Source: Clavaria fumosa | Lineage: Eukaryota > Basidiomycota > Agaricomycetes > Agaricales > Clavariaceae | Assembly: GCA_951802425.1 (NCBI GenBank) | Contig: OX637802.1 | Location: forward strand, 2,790,001-2,854,000 | DNA: 64,000 bases | Direction of reading: 5' to 3' | Shown here: one piece after another, positions 24,519 to 36,894 of the stretch | Position numbering within the stretch: the first letter of the stretch is position 1 | How the letters are laid out: every line of letters starts with the position of its first letter | Position numbers and translations under genes: made by a program | Notes under the pieces: model-generated | What the model was told of the DNA's origin: nothing | Databases searched by the model: none | Seen by the model: only the letters and a program-made list of their open reading frames with translations

Positions 24519-24763
24519 CACATAGTTCAGTCAGATATTCCAGTATACAACAGGATACCAGACACTGCAAATCCCCTGTATATAACAGGGTACCGGATTC
24601 CGCCGGAGATATCTGATTTTCTAGTAATATATGTGGCTGGCGGAGGATATCCTTGCCAGGATAACCATGGGTTCAGCGAATTAAATAGGATATTCTTGAC
24701 TGGATAACCTCAGGTCCAGCAAAATTAGATAGGGTATCCATGACTGGATTGAATCCAGGCCAC
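24519..24763 (+). repeat. Left terminal inverted repeat of the 20.8-kb element
   Basis: About 245 bp, roughly 90% identical by eye to the reverse complement of 45107-45351; most differences are transitions. Contains an internal small inverted motif CCCCTGTATATAACAGGG. Confidence 0.9.
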
Positions 24764-25345
24764 CAAATTAAATAGGATATCCTTAACTGGATTGAATCCA
24801 AGCAACCATAATAAATAGGATATCCATGACTGAAGAAAATCCAGGCCACCAAGTTAAATGGGATATCCTTGACTAGTTCCAATCGAGGCTACCAAAGTAA
24901 ATAGGATATCCTTGCCTAGTTTGAATCAAGGCTACCAAACTAAATAGGATATCCTTGCCTAGTTTGAATCAAGGCTACCAAAATAAATAGGATATCCTTG
25001 ACTAGTTCCAATCTAGGCTACCAAAGTAAATAGGATATCCTTGCCTAGTTTGAATCAAGGCTACCAAAATAAATAGGATATCCTTGCCTAGTTTGAATCA
25101 AGGCTACCAAAATAAATAGGATATCCTTGACTAGTTTGAATCAAGGCCACCAAAATAAATAGGATATCCTTGACTAGTTTGAATCAAGGCTACCAAAATA
25201 AATAGGATATCCTTGACCTGTTTCAATCCAGACCACCAAATTAAATAGGCTATCCTTGACTGGTTGTAATCCAAGCTGCCAAAGTCAATAGGATATCCAT
25301 GACTGGTTTGAATCCAAGCCACTACATTAAATAGGATATCATTGG
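24764..25345 (+). repeat. Left subterminal satellite array, ~43-bp units
   Basis: About 14 degenerate units built on AAATAGGATATCCTTGACT followed by a GATTCAA or GAATCAA core and a CCACC/CTACC block. GATATC in each unit is itself palindromic. The array at the other end is the same family in opposite orientation. These are repeated binding-site-like subterminal repeats, not CRISPR. Confidence 0.9.
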
Positions 25346-25442
25346 AGATATTGGGATATCCATGTCCTGTATGACACCAGTCCAGCAGAGATATTCCTGC
25401 ACTTCACAGTAGACCTATCAACTGCACTATGAAGAAGGCTCA

Positions 25443-28400
25443 TTAGATTGGCTCCAGTTGACAACTACTTCTAAAAATCTTCCTTGCATGTCCTTCAAAT
25501 CTTTCCCATACCACCTCCTGCTTGTGAGCATAACATGCCAGCCCACTCCTTACATTTCTTTCATTCATTGCTATTTGCTCCCATTGATCTTTCTTGTGCT
25601 TGAAAAATGCGGCTGTCCACTTCATTTCCTGCTGAAGCAAAGTGACTTCCTCATCCCAGCGATTGAACCTTGCACTTGCTCTCAACCAAACCACTCTGTA
25701 GACTAATCATTTGTCAATTTTTCATTCATGACATACCACACCATCCACTCACATTCCTTCATTCTCTCACTGCATTCTCCTTTGTTCATCCCACTATCCA
25801 ACCTCCACAACCAGGATAGTTTCTCTGATTGCTGACCAATCCTGTTTTCTTCGATCATGTCCCCAGGCATTTTCAAGTCATCTTTTGAGATGTCCTGATA
25901 CTTTGGATCCAGGGAACCCAGTCTCTGGGCTGCAGCTCGAGCCCTTTTATATTCCCTGACTGCCTGCTGTACCTGTGACTCCATGGAGTGCACTTGACTC
26001 CAAGCTCTGGTAGCAAGTTGTTGACTCTTGCACTTCTGGACCTGAACAATTGATATCTCATTGCTGGTATTAAAATGATCAATGAGCCCACCTTTTCTCT
26101 GAATATAAGAGACTTCTCCCCCAAGGCAATCCTAAGTTTTTCAAGGGCATCATTCATTTGTCCAACCCAGAGTTTCGCTTCACATGCAGCCATGTCTTCC
26201 AAACCACTTTCCATGTGATTCTCGCCACCCATGTTTGATGGAAGGAATATAGTCATCGCCTCAGGGTGAAGCCCATTGCTGTCATCCTCCCACTCATCAG
26301 CTGTGCCCAGATCATTGTCCTCGATCTCGCTTTCATTCTCCTGGTACAATAGATGGTTTTCTCCCAAGTCAATAGCCTTGCCCATGAAGAGAGTCGAGTC
26401 AGACCAGCATTTCTCATATTTTGTAATCCTGATTTGAAGGCACCTTCTTTTCTCCTCAAGCTCTCTTTGCTGGGATGTTAAAGGTTTTCTCAGTGTCTTT
26501 GTATATGCTGCTAATGATGCTCTAGTGGTATGTGAATGTAAATCGCAAAGAAATACACGTCATAATGAGAACTTACTGTTCATTTTCCAACTGTATGCCT
26601 AAAGCTAGAAGACTGGCACCACCAGATAAATCACCTGCGTTCTGTTCCTTCTGTGATAGCTCTAGTTCAATTTCTGCACAGCTAGGGGCTTCAAAGCACT
26701 TCAATCAAAAGCAAAAAGGGGTAAGAAATGGCCAACCATTTGTTTTTGCAACATCATATATTCTGAGCAAATCTCCTCGCTCAGTCATTGCTCTTTCCTC
26801 CAATTGCCTTCACTCTGATACCCATGTATGGCTGATTCTAGCTGTCAATTCATCCAGAGCTGATTTAGTTTCTGCCTGTTGCTGTTGTGCATTCTTCCAC
26901 TTCGTAAGGATTGAATGTGCTTTGTTTTAAACACATCAAAAAAATATCTATGACCATAAGAACACATACTTACATGCTTTGATCATCTTCTTCCAATTAG
27001 AATCATTCATGTGGTTGTCGAGAACCTCCTGTCGATGAGCTTGAGACATTCCTCTGGTATGGCTGGCTGCTTTGCCAAGGGTTGACCAGAGACTTTCCAA
27101 AATCTCGCCATCCAATTGCCCCACACCTTGAACAAAGTTCAAGGAGAAAAGTGCAAAGCACTCCTTGATATGTGCTCCCAAGTGAAATTTCCCTACTGTT
27201 GTGATAATCTTCAGGCCATCATCGAGATGCAGGTATTTGCTTGCTTCAACTCGGTCCCGAAAGTGTCTTCCCCATTCACATCCTATGTCATAGACAAAAA
27301 GCACCTTCTTGATGACATTTACTCTCTGAAGGGCTTGGCAAAGTGAATAATCAATGTTTGCCTGCCTGAAAAAACAAAACTTAGCCCAGACACCTTGAAG
27401 ATTATAAGTCTTACCTCTCTCCCTTCTGAAAATCAACGAAGCTGTGTGGATAAAAGCATCCATGACGTGCACAAGCACATACTCCGCCTCCAGTTGCTCA
27501 TAGGTGATCTCGTTTTTGTCCACTATGACCGTTCACCTGGGTAATTGCTCGATGATTGTGACATCTTGGTTTCTATAGAATGTTGTCAACAAATATCCTG
27601 AATGGTGTCCAACTTGAAGGGTCACCTGTTTTACTTCGACAGATGCAGCAATGTGAGCTTGGTAGGGTTTATCCTGGACCATAAAACCTCTTCCATCACT
27701 TAAGGAGACATCACCCTCAGAGCATTTCGACTTCACATGCTCCAGTTTAAAATTTCCATCAGCTACGATAGATTGGTGATAAATGCTACTGTAATTTTTA
27801 ATCAATTTCTGCATTTGGAAAAAAAATTAATGAACTTACGGATTCATGGATTCTTTCACCTCTTCAACTGCCACATTTATTCCAGGTTGAGGGCAGGTAG
27901 GGCAAAAAAGTGCAAGGTCACCAGGTGTCTGCTCTTGCTCAGGATGATGTGCAAATCCTGCCCTCTTAAGCATTTCCAGATGCCTCCACTGTCTTGAGAC
28001 CCTCATGAGTTCACGGTAACGATCCTGAAAACCTTTGGGGTTAGGATGTTGTATCTAATCAGGAGGTTTTGCTACTTACTGGGATTGAAGAGGGAAATCC
28101 ACTATTAGTCATTCTCTGCAGCTTTGAGTAGAAGCTTCGTGCAGCAGTTTTGCACTCCATAACATCGATATGAAACAACTTGAGGACATCAAATGTGAAT
28201 GCAGTTGAGGGCCTCTGAAGACTGGCAGGGAAAAAGCACATCCGAAGCAGCTGGAGATGATTAGATGGTGCATTTGGACAGATGCACCATTTCACTGGAT
28301 GCTTGAAAACACCAGAGCTGGTTATGAATGTTATTCCATGAGTCTGTTGAAAGCTGTCCACCCCTGGCAGCAGTTCTTCCAGAGACTCATCATCATCAGA

Positions 28401-29079
28401 CTCATCCCCATCCCAGATTCTTCGTTCATCAATCACAGTGTGAGGAAGTTCAGCATGGTATCCAGGGCACAAATTGCTGCCATGGCCAAGATTGATGGAA
28501 AGCCCCATATCTCCAAGGTTGCTCCTGTCAAAAAATGTTCCTGTCCATTTTTTGATTTGATGGAATGGATGGCGTTGATGTTGCAGAAGGCAGCAATCAA
28601 GGCAGACGAGTTGGGTGCTGTACAAACAGTCAAAACACCAGTATAAAGCCAAGGGTTTGTGACAGAGCATGCAGTTCTGGTTTTCAGGAGGAGCTTCAAA
28701 CTCCATTAATTCAGAGAGATGCAGATTGCATGCATTGTCCTTCCATTCTTGAAGGAAATCATTTTGTGTCTGCAGAATGTCAATGTAAATCAAAATTGGT
28801 CAGAATTAATTCAACTACCTTCCCCTTTCTTGGCCTTTTTGAATTTGAATCTGAACTTTCCTGTCCAGGCAGTATGTCTTCCTTCCCAAAATCCAAATTT
28901 TCATACAGATGGCTGGGCTCCCTTGCTCATTTTTTAGGTTGAGATGGGGATTGAGAACCTGCTCTAGTGTTATGAGTGATCTGCTGATCTTTTTTCCTGA
29001 CCTTCCTCCCCCTTGAGAGCTTTTTTACTGTGTATGTTCTCTCTACTGCTTGTCCTTCTTTCCCAATGACTGACCGCAT
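25443..29079 (-). CDS. KDZ (Kyakuja-Dileera-Zisupton) transposase with CxC2 cysteine cluster
   Basis: Predicted DNA transposase. ATG at 29079-29077; stop at 25445-25443. Order from the N-terminus: Lys-rich basic segment; CxC2-type cluster (CMLCHKPLALYWCFDC ... CLDCC ... HGSNLCPG, about 28.7-28.4 kb); the conserved DRYRELMRVSRQWRHL block and CPTCPQPGIN (28.02-27.85 kb); the core KDZ domain with ADGNFKLEHVKSK (27.75 kb), YDIGCEWG (27.3 kb), GKFHLGAHIKEC and GEILESLWSTLGKAASHTRG (27.1 kb); C-terminal WLRASARFNRWDEEV motif. The acidic residues in ADGN, YDIG and GEILE are candidate catalytic ones (inference). Introns were inferred at 28.82, 28.08 and 27.83 kb, among others. One in-frame TGA (28930-28928) interrupts the N-terminal basic segment, probably from CGA; the rest looks open. 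Confidence 0.93.
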
Positions 29080-29706
29080 CTTGAGTGACGTTCAGAATAC
29101 TGTCAGTGTCACATGATGTGCTCTCAACATCTCAACATGTGATCAGTCACATGATTTTGTGTCTCGTGCTTAAAGAGATGACAGGTGTGTTCATGTTTGT
29201 GTTTGTGTACTCTTGCGTGTCATCCTTGGTGCTGACTGTGCAAGTCGGAGTTCGTGTGTGAGGTAGGTGCGGCGCAGGCTGTTTTCATCCTGTTCCATAT
29301 TGTCTGCTGTTTCATGTGTTCAACGTCCCGTACTGTTCGGAGGTCGTTCGGTTGTTGCCTAATGCCATGTTGTAGTCCATTTCGTGATGTAGTGTGTCTT
29401 TCGTAACATGAGACACTGCGTTTTTTACATAGAGCAGGCCTGCGTCCTCCTTCCCCAAAGACGATGTGACCTCCTAATCTGCCTACGTAGTGGTGAACGT
29501 AGCACTACTAATGTAATTTATATAATACAGGACTTCAGATTATTAGAAAACTGCTGGATAAATAGAAACTGCCAGAGCGAAGCGATGGCCTATCTTGTTT
29601 TCACTGAAGGTGATCTTGGAATTGCGTAGGTAGACACGGGTAGCATTGGAATTTCGTAGGTAGACATGGGTAGCATGGAGGCAAACAAGACAAACTTGTA
29701 CATGGC
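29080..29706. other. Non-coding stretch upstream of the KDZ gene
   Basis: Probable promoter/5' region of the minus-strand KDZ gene and 3' flank of the next minus-strand gene. I see no convincing coding exon. A short direct repeat (AATTGCGTAGGTAGACA / AATTTCGTAGGTAGACA) sits at 29621-29668. Confidence 0.5.
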
Positions 29707-30786
29707 TCAGACAATATTATACATCAAACGTGGCAACTTCCATATACCATCCACAATGGCCGGAGTTCCGTACAACAGGCGAGTGGCCCATCCCGTCGGG
29801 CCCTTTGGCAAGGTTGCATCACCCAAGCCAGAGGGTTTCTTGTCAGCCCAACCACAAGGACAGCTTGCCTGGTAACTGCCCGATTTGCTGTCCAGTAGCT
29901 TGAATGTGAGGGTCTGAATTGCGTAACACTTCGGGCACTGGAGGGCGACAGCATCACCGAATGGGCAGAGTTGGTGGTGAACCCATATGTATTCCAAGGC
30001 GAATCTGTGAGACAAAAGAAGGATGGAGGTGTGGGCACCAAGACCCTCCTCCTCCTTGAGAAGATCTGGCAGAATTCGGAGGATTGAGAAACATTCGATG
30101 AAATTTTTGATGATAAGTTTTGTGAGGAATGGAATAGCTAGATGGGGAAAGAAATTGGCTTGGCCAAAGCCAATGACGTGATTGAAATATGCACTGGGCA
30201 TCATCAGCATTGGAAGCAGGGGTGGGGCCAAGACATACCTTTGAGCAAAATCCGTCACTGCTTTGCACGACGCCGCGTTCTCCCAAACTCCGCCACAAAC
30301 CTTGAGGACAAGAAGTGAATGTACTTCCTGTGCAAACTGAAGGAGATCTTGCCCAAAAATTTGAGCCAGAAACTTTTGAAAAGGTAGACTACATCAGTAA
30401 GCAACCATTTGATGGTATGGATGAGCTTACGCTTTCAACTTGGATTCCTGAGTTATTAGCACAATGGAGGTCACCATTCTCAGGATTGGCGTGGGTAAAC
30501 AGGAATACGACGAGCCTCCGGACTCCAAATCTGTTTGGAGCAATCAGCTGCGTTCAATTGTAATAAAACGGACTCACTGTTGAAAGCTTTTGATGATATC
30601 CTTGAGAACTCTCTGATGCTTGGCCAATGATCTTGGATTCGCTGCATCAATATCCAAGACTACCTCTTTGGTAAATAACATCCTTCTTTCAGATATGCTG
30701 GCGAACCAGCCGGCCACATCAGCAACCCTGCACAATACTTTTTTGCACTTGTGAGAGCTCATGCGAGCTCGTACGAGCTCGTACAA
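29707..30786 (-). CDS. Unknown protein with zinc-ribbon-like Cys motif
   Basis: Not recognised. Two reading segments: 30786-30574 (VADVAGWFASISERR, RSLAKHQRVLKDIIKSF) and 30340-29707. The second contains LQCPKCYAIQTLTF ... YQASCPCGW (29.93-29.84 kb), a Cx2C-x17-CxC pattern that could bind one zinc ion. Between them, 30573-30341 must contain at least one intron, or the gene is damaged; I could not fix the join. It ends with a stop at 29709-29707. The gene lies in the same orientation between the KDZ transposase and the Lys-rich gene, so it is likely cargo of the 20.8-kb element. The N-terminal start at 30786 is a guess: the preceding 70 bp carry GAGCTC-rich short repeats. Confidence 0.45.
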
Positions 30787-31067
30787 GCGGAAAAAGTGCG
30801 AAAAGCTGACAAGTCAACAAGTAACCTACATTTGGCCAAAAGTTGGCTTGGTTGTCTTCGCCAACAAGTAAGTAAGTAGGAAAAGGCAACAGAAAGTTTG
30901 ACAAAGGCATAAAAGCGATATAAGTCCAAAAGTAGCGAGCAACATTTTCCACCACCACCCCAATTTCCGCAGAAAGACCGCACGAGCTGAGTCACAACAT
31001 AAATGTGAGGGGAAGATGAAAACTGACGAGATGAGCATAACTACCGTGTTACAGCATTGCCCGGGCT

Positions 31068-33463
31068 TTAAGGACTACTCATGGGCAAAGCTGCCCGTCC
31101 CTCAACCAGAATCGACATATCCCCGACTCTCACATGCTCAGACTCAAGCACGGTGTCATAGTACTCCAAAATAGTATTCCACCAGTCAGCCGTCTTGTTA
31201 AAATTTTTGTTGTACTGCCTAACCCACGTATTGCAGGACTTGGCACAAAAATTGGTTGAGGGGGCATAGACACCAGTTCGGTAGGATCGAACCACTTTCT
31301 CGTACTGCAACGTGCTCCATGAACACTGGAAAGGGCTGCGAAAGCTGAGACAGTGGCTTACGGCTGTGAGAATGAGTACGAACAGACCTCGGGGTGGCCC
31401 GAAGTCATACGCTGTGTCCTGGATGTCTTGAAGGAATCGGGAGCCAACACTAATCAAAAACTTGCTCTTTAAGAAACCGCGAGGTTTCTGAGATAAGGAA
31501 TGAGTGGGATGAAGTAAAAAATGAAAGGAATTTACCTTGTAATCTGGACTATCACCATCCCATACACCATCCTGTGGAACTGGCGTCTCATAGAAAACCG
31601 GACTTCCATGGGTACTACAAAACCATTTCACCCAGTTCGCAATCTCGGCTACTGAGTACTTCTGCAATAAAAAGTGTTGCTCGACAGATTCCTTCACTGC
31701 ATCGTGGATCTTGCCTCGTTTTTCAAGTATGCGTTGATAGCCCTGTATATGGGACTTAGATTGTGTTTAATGGCTGTAGCGGAAAGACTCACAATGCTGA
31801 ATAAGACATCATCCGTTTCGACTGTAATTTTGAGGTGGGGCCAGACGTTTTCAAAAGCCCGGCGAGAGATCTTGAGAAACGTAGAAGACGTCTTTACAAA
31901 GTGATCGAACGGCTCTTCGGATGCATAGAGGGCATTGAACAGCGTAGCAAGGTACTTGGCTTTCAAAGATGATAGTACGGGAGATAAAAGACTTAAACTA
32001 TTGCCGCCTTTTGGCATGATTGCAGCGCGACCACGATCAGGAGGGGAATCGATGCTCGCATCGCTGCCTTGTTGGGCAAGCTTCTTTTGCAGACGAGGCT
32101 TGTTCACTCCTTGGTCTATGGGCTTCATAATTTGTTTGCCTTGCTTGCTAGATGGCATGCGGGGTTTGACAGGGCGGCGAATCACAGTTACAGAAAGTGC
32201 AGAGTCGGAGTCAGAGTCGTCGCTGTCTTCTGAGACAGGAGAGACGAGCTAAAATGATCAGATTCAGTATAGATAATATAATAACGACATATGGCAAGCA
32301 CACCATATTCTTTCTTGCTGGATTGCGCTTATCCGGGTTTGCCTTCGCAAGTTGGATGTTTGCGGCTTTGCGATCAAACTTGGGCGAAGGGGGAAAGTCG
32401 GGTCGAGTCGAAAGCGCTGCTTCATCGTCCATCTTCTCCGCTACCTCAACAGCATGCCTCTTCCTGGACTTCTGCTTCCTGAGCCATGCGGTGTTCAAGC
32501 CAGAGGCGACTGTGGCGCCAACTCTGTTATCGTTGATCAATGCATGTTGTCCATATTAGGACAAATATCGCACCCGTCCTGAGCCCCACTGGCACTGGCA
32601 GCGACTCCCCTCTTGGCTTTGATCTTGTGTTTCTTCTTGACAATTTCATCTCGCAGCTTGGACCGCACTTTCTTTTTCTTCTAGGTGTAACTGTGAGTTC
32701 ATAGACTTGCATATTTTATGAACCAGACTGACCTCGCCATGCTTCTTCCTTGGATACGTATTAGCGTTATCGGTCTCCAACTCCTCACCACCATTGTTTG
32801 TCACCGCTTCGTCTCGCAGCTGGGTCTGCGACTTCTTGTTATTCTGGACATAACAGTGAGTTTCTAGTGTGTACTTCATAAGCCAAAACTGACCTTGACA
32901 CGGAGTTTCTTCATGGACTCTAGCTCTTCACCATCGCTATTCACGTCATCACCATCCTCCGTGCCACTGTTCCCATTGCTAGCACCGACTTTCATATCTG
33001 ATTGTCGCCTAATGCGGCATCGCTGCTCCTGCACTTCAACAAACGATTCGTCTGCCTCAACCTCTGCAAGCTCCTCCTTCGCGGCTTCAGCCTCAGTGGC
33101 CTTCCTTCTTTTTTTGACTTCCTTAGCTTCTTTGGCTGCCTTAGTCTCTGCCGCCTTTACTGCCTTTGCACGTATCCCAACAGGATCTTCATTTCGTCCA
33201 CGGCGCTTTGGCAACAGTGAGCATGGGGGTGGATTGTTATTTTGCCTTGTCTGGATCAACAACAGTTTATCAAGCAACAATGGCTTTAATTAGAGACTTC
33301 GAACCTTTTTTCCAGGTATGTCCTCTGTATTGGTAAAGTCACATCCCCTTTTTTTGACCCTTGCTTCATTAGCGAGCGGCGAAGTATCTGGCGGTGTACC
33401 GGCACTAGGAGGTGCACCTTTAGGTGCAGCAGGTGCCTTCTTCGAGCTGCCCTTTCGAGGCAT
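31068..33463 (-). CDS. Unknown Lys-rich, low-complexity N-terminus protein of the 20.8-kb element
   Basis: Not recognised. Start ATG 33463-33461 (MPRKGSSKKAPAAPKG), stop 31070-31068. Six or more exons joined by short introns: Ala/Lys/Glu-rich exon at 33220-32893 (ETKAAKEAKEVKKRRK), small repeated charged exons each with a LRDE or LRVK core (32850-32740, 32680-32530), a basic exon at 32515-32310, then a Ser/Asp-rich linker. The folded C-terminal half (32060-31070) contains KAKYLATLFNALYASEEPF, WPHLKITVETDDVLFSI, EIANWVKWFCSTHGSPVFYE and a final VRSYRTGVYAPSTNFC ... WWNTILEYYD block. The nuclear-looking basic N-terminus suggests a DNA or chromatin role (inference). It starts 118 bp from the divergent Plavaka gene. 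Confidence 0.6.
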
Positions 33464-33581
33464 ATTGATTGGGTGTCGAGTGAATGGAGGTCAAGTGGAA
33501 AGAGGTTTGACAAACAAATACGGTGGATCAAGATTTGTAAGTCCGTCACAAATGCGACTCCACATTGTACACTTACGCTCC
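33464..33581. promoter_or_regulatory. Divergent intergenic promoter region
   Basis: Only 118 bp separate the ATG of the minus-strand Lys-rich gene (33463) from the first in-frame ATG of the plus-strand Plavaka transposase (33582). Both promoters must share or overlap this space, which allows joint expression. No clear TATA box seen. Confidence 0.5.
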
Positions 33582-36500
33582 ATGAACTATGCCCCTCATA
33601 TGCGCCTTTCTATAATGTTTCTAGACTACCGTTGCCCTGTTAAAAGCTGCCCAAAAGAATGCAAATCCGCTCGTGGTCTCACTCAACATGTCAATGCCTT
33701 TCACCGCCAACCGCCTTCCACATCTTCCCGACGCAGTCAATTGAACACGACTACTCAAAGGTGGACGCATCCTCATCTCACAGGTGAGCAATCTTTTCAT
33801 TTGGATGGCTCTTTGACTAATGAGGTGCTCAGCTTGTACATGTGATAAGGATGGCTGTTATATATCACCAACCACTCCGCCTCCTCCTCGTAAACCTCTG
33901 GATGCAACATCCGAAAACCCATTTCATCCATTTGAAGATCGGCTCTCTTTCGAGTTCGCTTATTTCCACTTCTCTCAACAACAAAGTTCGGGAACAGCAA
34001 TCGATCGAGCCCTGCGGCTCTGGGCAGCCCAATCGGCAAAAAACGGCTTCGATGATGTACCCTGGAAGTCTGCCGATGACATGTACAAATCAATTGATCA
34101 GATTCGGCAGGGCAACAACCCTTGGAAGACAGTCTCTTTTCGGTATCAAGGCCATGTAACTAAAGATTCACCGAAATGGATGACTGAAGATTTTATCCTT
34201 CTCACCCGTAATATACGTCGTCTTCTCCATGAGCAGATTGTGTGCCCTGATTTTCATGGCCACTGGGACTATGTCCCATTTATTGAATTTAACGATGCTG
34301 GAGATCGAGTCTGGACAAATCTTATGTCCGGTGACTGGGCTGCAAAAGAGGCGGTACGTATTGTATATGCATGCACATTACTGATCTCAATGGATCGGCA
34401 GGATGAAGTTTCTAAGGACCCATCAACTCATGGTGCCATGCTCATAAGCATAGTTGCAGGAAGCGACAAGACTGTTGCGTCTGTTGCAACCGGTCATCAA
34501 GAGTTTCATCCGCTTTATATTAGTCCAGGAAATATCGATAATCCAACCAGACGAGCTCATGGTATCGGTATCCTACCATGCGCCTTTCTCCCCATCCCTA
34601 AAGGTGCAATTTCTTGGCCATGTACTGTCCATTTGCACTCAAGATATCCTGAATTTGTTTTAAGCTGGTCCCCAGGAGCGCTCGACTGTTGAATACCAAC
34701 AATTTTGCCGCCAACTATATCACGCTTGTCTTGCTTATATTTACACCCCTCTCAAGCCCGCAATGAGTTTTCCCGAGGTCATTCAGTGCCCTGATGGGCA
34801 TTTCCGCCGAGCAATCTTCTCAATTGGGCCTTACATTGCCGACTATCCAGAACAAGTATGGCTTTCTGGAATTGTCAGTAACTGGTGTCCAACGTAATAT
34901 AGTCCGCCGCTTTTTTGGCTTTAAATTCATTTATATATCACTACACAGATGCGATGCCCACCCTCACAACTTGGATGATATCCATGCCCATCTGCGAACA
35001 CATGAGAAGGCTGACTTCCTCTTGGAGACATTTGACTCAGGAATTGTTTGGGATGAGTATGGGATACGACCTGATGTCGTTGTGAGTGAATTCCCTGTCC
35101 TCTCAGACCATTCGATGAGGATTTCTTCAGCCCTTTACCCATGACTTCCCACATGCCAATATCCACGAACTTATCACACCTGATCTACTCCATCAACTCA
35201 TCAAAGGCGTGTTCAAAGACCATTTGGTATCATGGGTCCAGGAATATTTAATCCTTCACCATGGAAAGGCTCATGCCCTCAGAATCATTCAAGACATTGA
35301 TTGGAGGTGGGTGTCGATCGCTTGACCCTAATTGATGACTGATTAGAATTAGAATATCGGCTGTCCCACCATATCCGGGGCTTCGCCGCTTCCCAGATGG
35401 TCGCGACTTTCATCAATGGACAGGCGATGATTCCAAAGCGTTGATGAAGGTGAATTCTTTTATTTTCTTCATAACATGTTTAGTTATTGGTACTCTAAGG
35501 TATACATTGCGGCAATTCATGGTCATGTACCAGGGCAAATGGTTCAATGCCTTTCTGCCTTTATGAATTGTTGCTATATAGCTCGACATAATACTATCAC
35601 AACGTCAGAGATCACTCGCTTTCGGCATTACCTTGCAGATTTCCACCGACTGCGACAAATTTTTATCACAACTGGCATTCGAAAAGACTTTGCCCTTCCA
35701 TGCCAACACTCTTTAATGCATTACCCCAACGCAATCGAGCGCTTTGGTTCTCCGAATGGTACCTGCACTTCGCAGACTGAAGCAAAGCATAAAAAGGCTG
35801 TGAAGGACCCGTGGCGTCGATCTAATCGTAACAAACCATTGCCTCAAATGATTCTATCTATCACTCGTTCAGACAAGCTCATGGCACTGCAACGTGTCTT
35901 CAGGCAGCGAGGTATGCTAGATGGAAGTGTAACCAACTACATGGCCCAGCAGTTCGCAGGTGAACCACCATCTATCCGGCCTTGGACCGGTGCATCCGTA
36001 GAATCCAGTGATGCATCGGATAGTGATGGCGATGAAGGGGACCACGACATAGAGCCGGTTTCAGGCCCAAGAGCCAAGACTAATATCTGGCTTGCATCCC
36101 GACATCGTACATTCTAACTGTGTTTGAAGACATGTGCTAATCTCTGCTTCAGAGACCAAATATCCCACCAATCTCACCAAACTTTCTGCCTTCATTCATC
36201 GGCCTGGCTTACCCCATGCTCTTCAAAAATTTATCCATATGCAAAACCACCCCAACTCTCGCCACCAGGTGCCGCTTGACAATTCATTTGATGGACCAAT
36301 TCGCATTTTCCATTCTGCTAGGGTGGAATTTTATGCACCTAGCGATCTTTGCGGAACAGGTGGGATGCATCGAGAGGTTATCCATGCAAACCCCAATTAT
36401 GGGGGTTCACCTCGCTTTGACACTGTTTTTGTCGCTGTTGGTGATGACACAGAGGCTATGAGTGGGCTCCTGGTTGCCCGAGTATGGCTCCTCTTTGCTT

Positions 36501-36808
36501 ACTTTGATCCTTACCACGGCAAGGAAATCCCATGTGCTCTTGTGACTTGGTTTACCCATCCAAACGACAGCCCTGAACGCAATGAGGAGACTGGCATGTG
36601 GAGGCTGCAACGTGAGCAAGACGAAGATGGTGAGCCTCCTGTCCAGGTGATCCACCTTGAGACAATTCTTCGCGGTGCACATCTTCTACCTTGCTATGGC
36701 AAAGGATTTCTTCCAGTGGAGTTGAAACACACTGACGCTCTCGATGCATGGAATTCCTATTTTGTTAACCCTTTCATTGACCAGCATGCTCATGAACTCC
36801 TAACGTAG
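33582..36808 (+). CDS. Plavaka transposase (CMC-like), apparently intact
   Basis: Predicted DNA transposase. It starts with a C2H2 zinc finger (YRCPVKSCPKECKSARGLTQH, H near 33695); ATG 33582 or 33615 both possible. Exon 1 splices from about 33781 into CTCDKDGCY at 33835. Plavaka hallmarks follow: NPFHPFEDRLSFEFAYFHF, DDMYKSIDQIRQGNNPW, CPDFHGHWDYVPF, LMSGDWAAKEA, then after an intron DPSTHGAMLISIVAGSDKT, PLYISPGNIDNPTRRAH and CAFLPIPK. Later blocks include HDFPHANIHELITPDLLHQL, GHVPGQMVQCLSAFMN and YPNAIERFGSPNG, ending in DLCGTGGMHRE and ARVWLLFAYF; stop at 36806-36808. The acidic residues in SGDWA, GSDKT and the later D/E blocks are plausible catalytic ones (inference). I found no in-frame stop in the exons, so it may be functional. 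The 3' end faces the PHD gene 86 bp away. Confidence 0.93.
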
Positions 36809-36894
36809 CTTTAACGACTATGTCACTTTTCTGCACTTCCCGTAGCTTTTACCGAATTTTTAGGCTTTTTAGGCTTTTTTAACTTACAACTGTT

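Noticed and set aside
24764..25345. Regular repeats that could suggest a CRISPR array
   Set aside because: Units are contiguous and degenerate without unique spacers, the host is a fungus, and a mirror array exists at the other element end.
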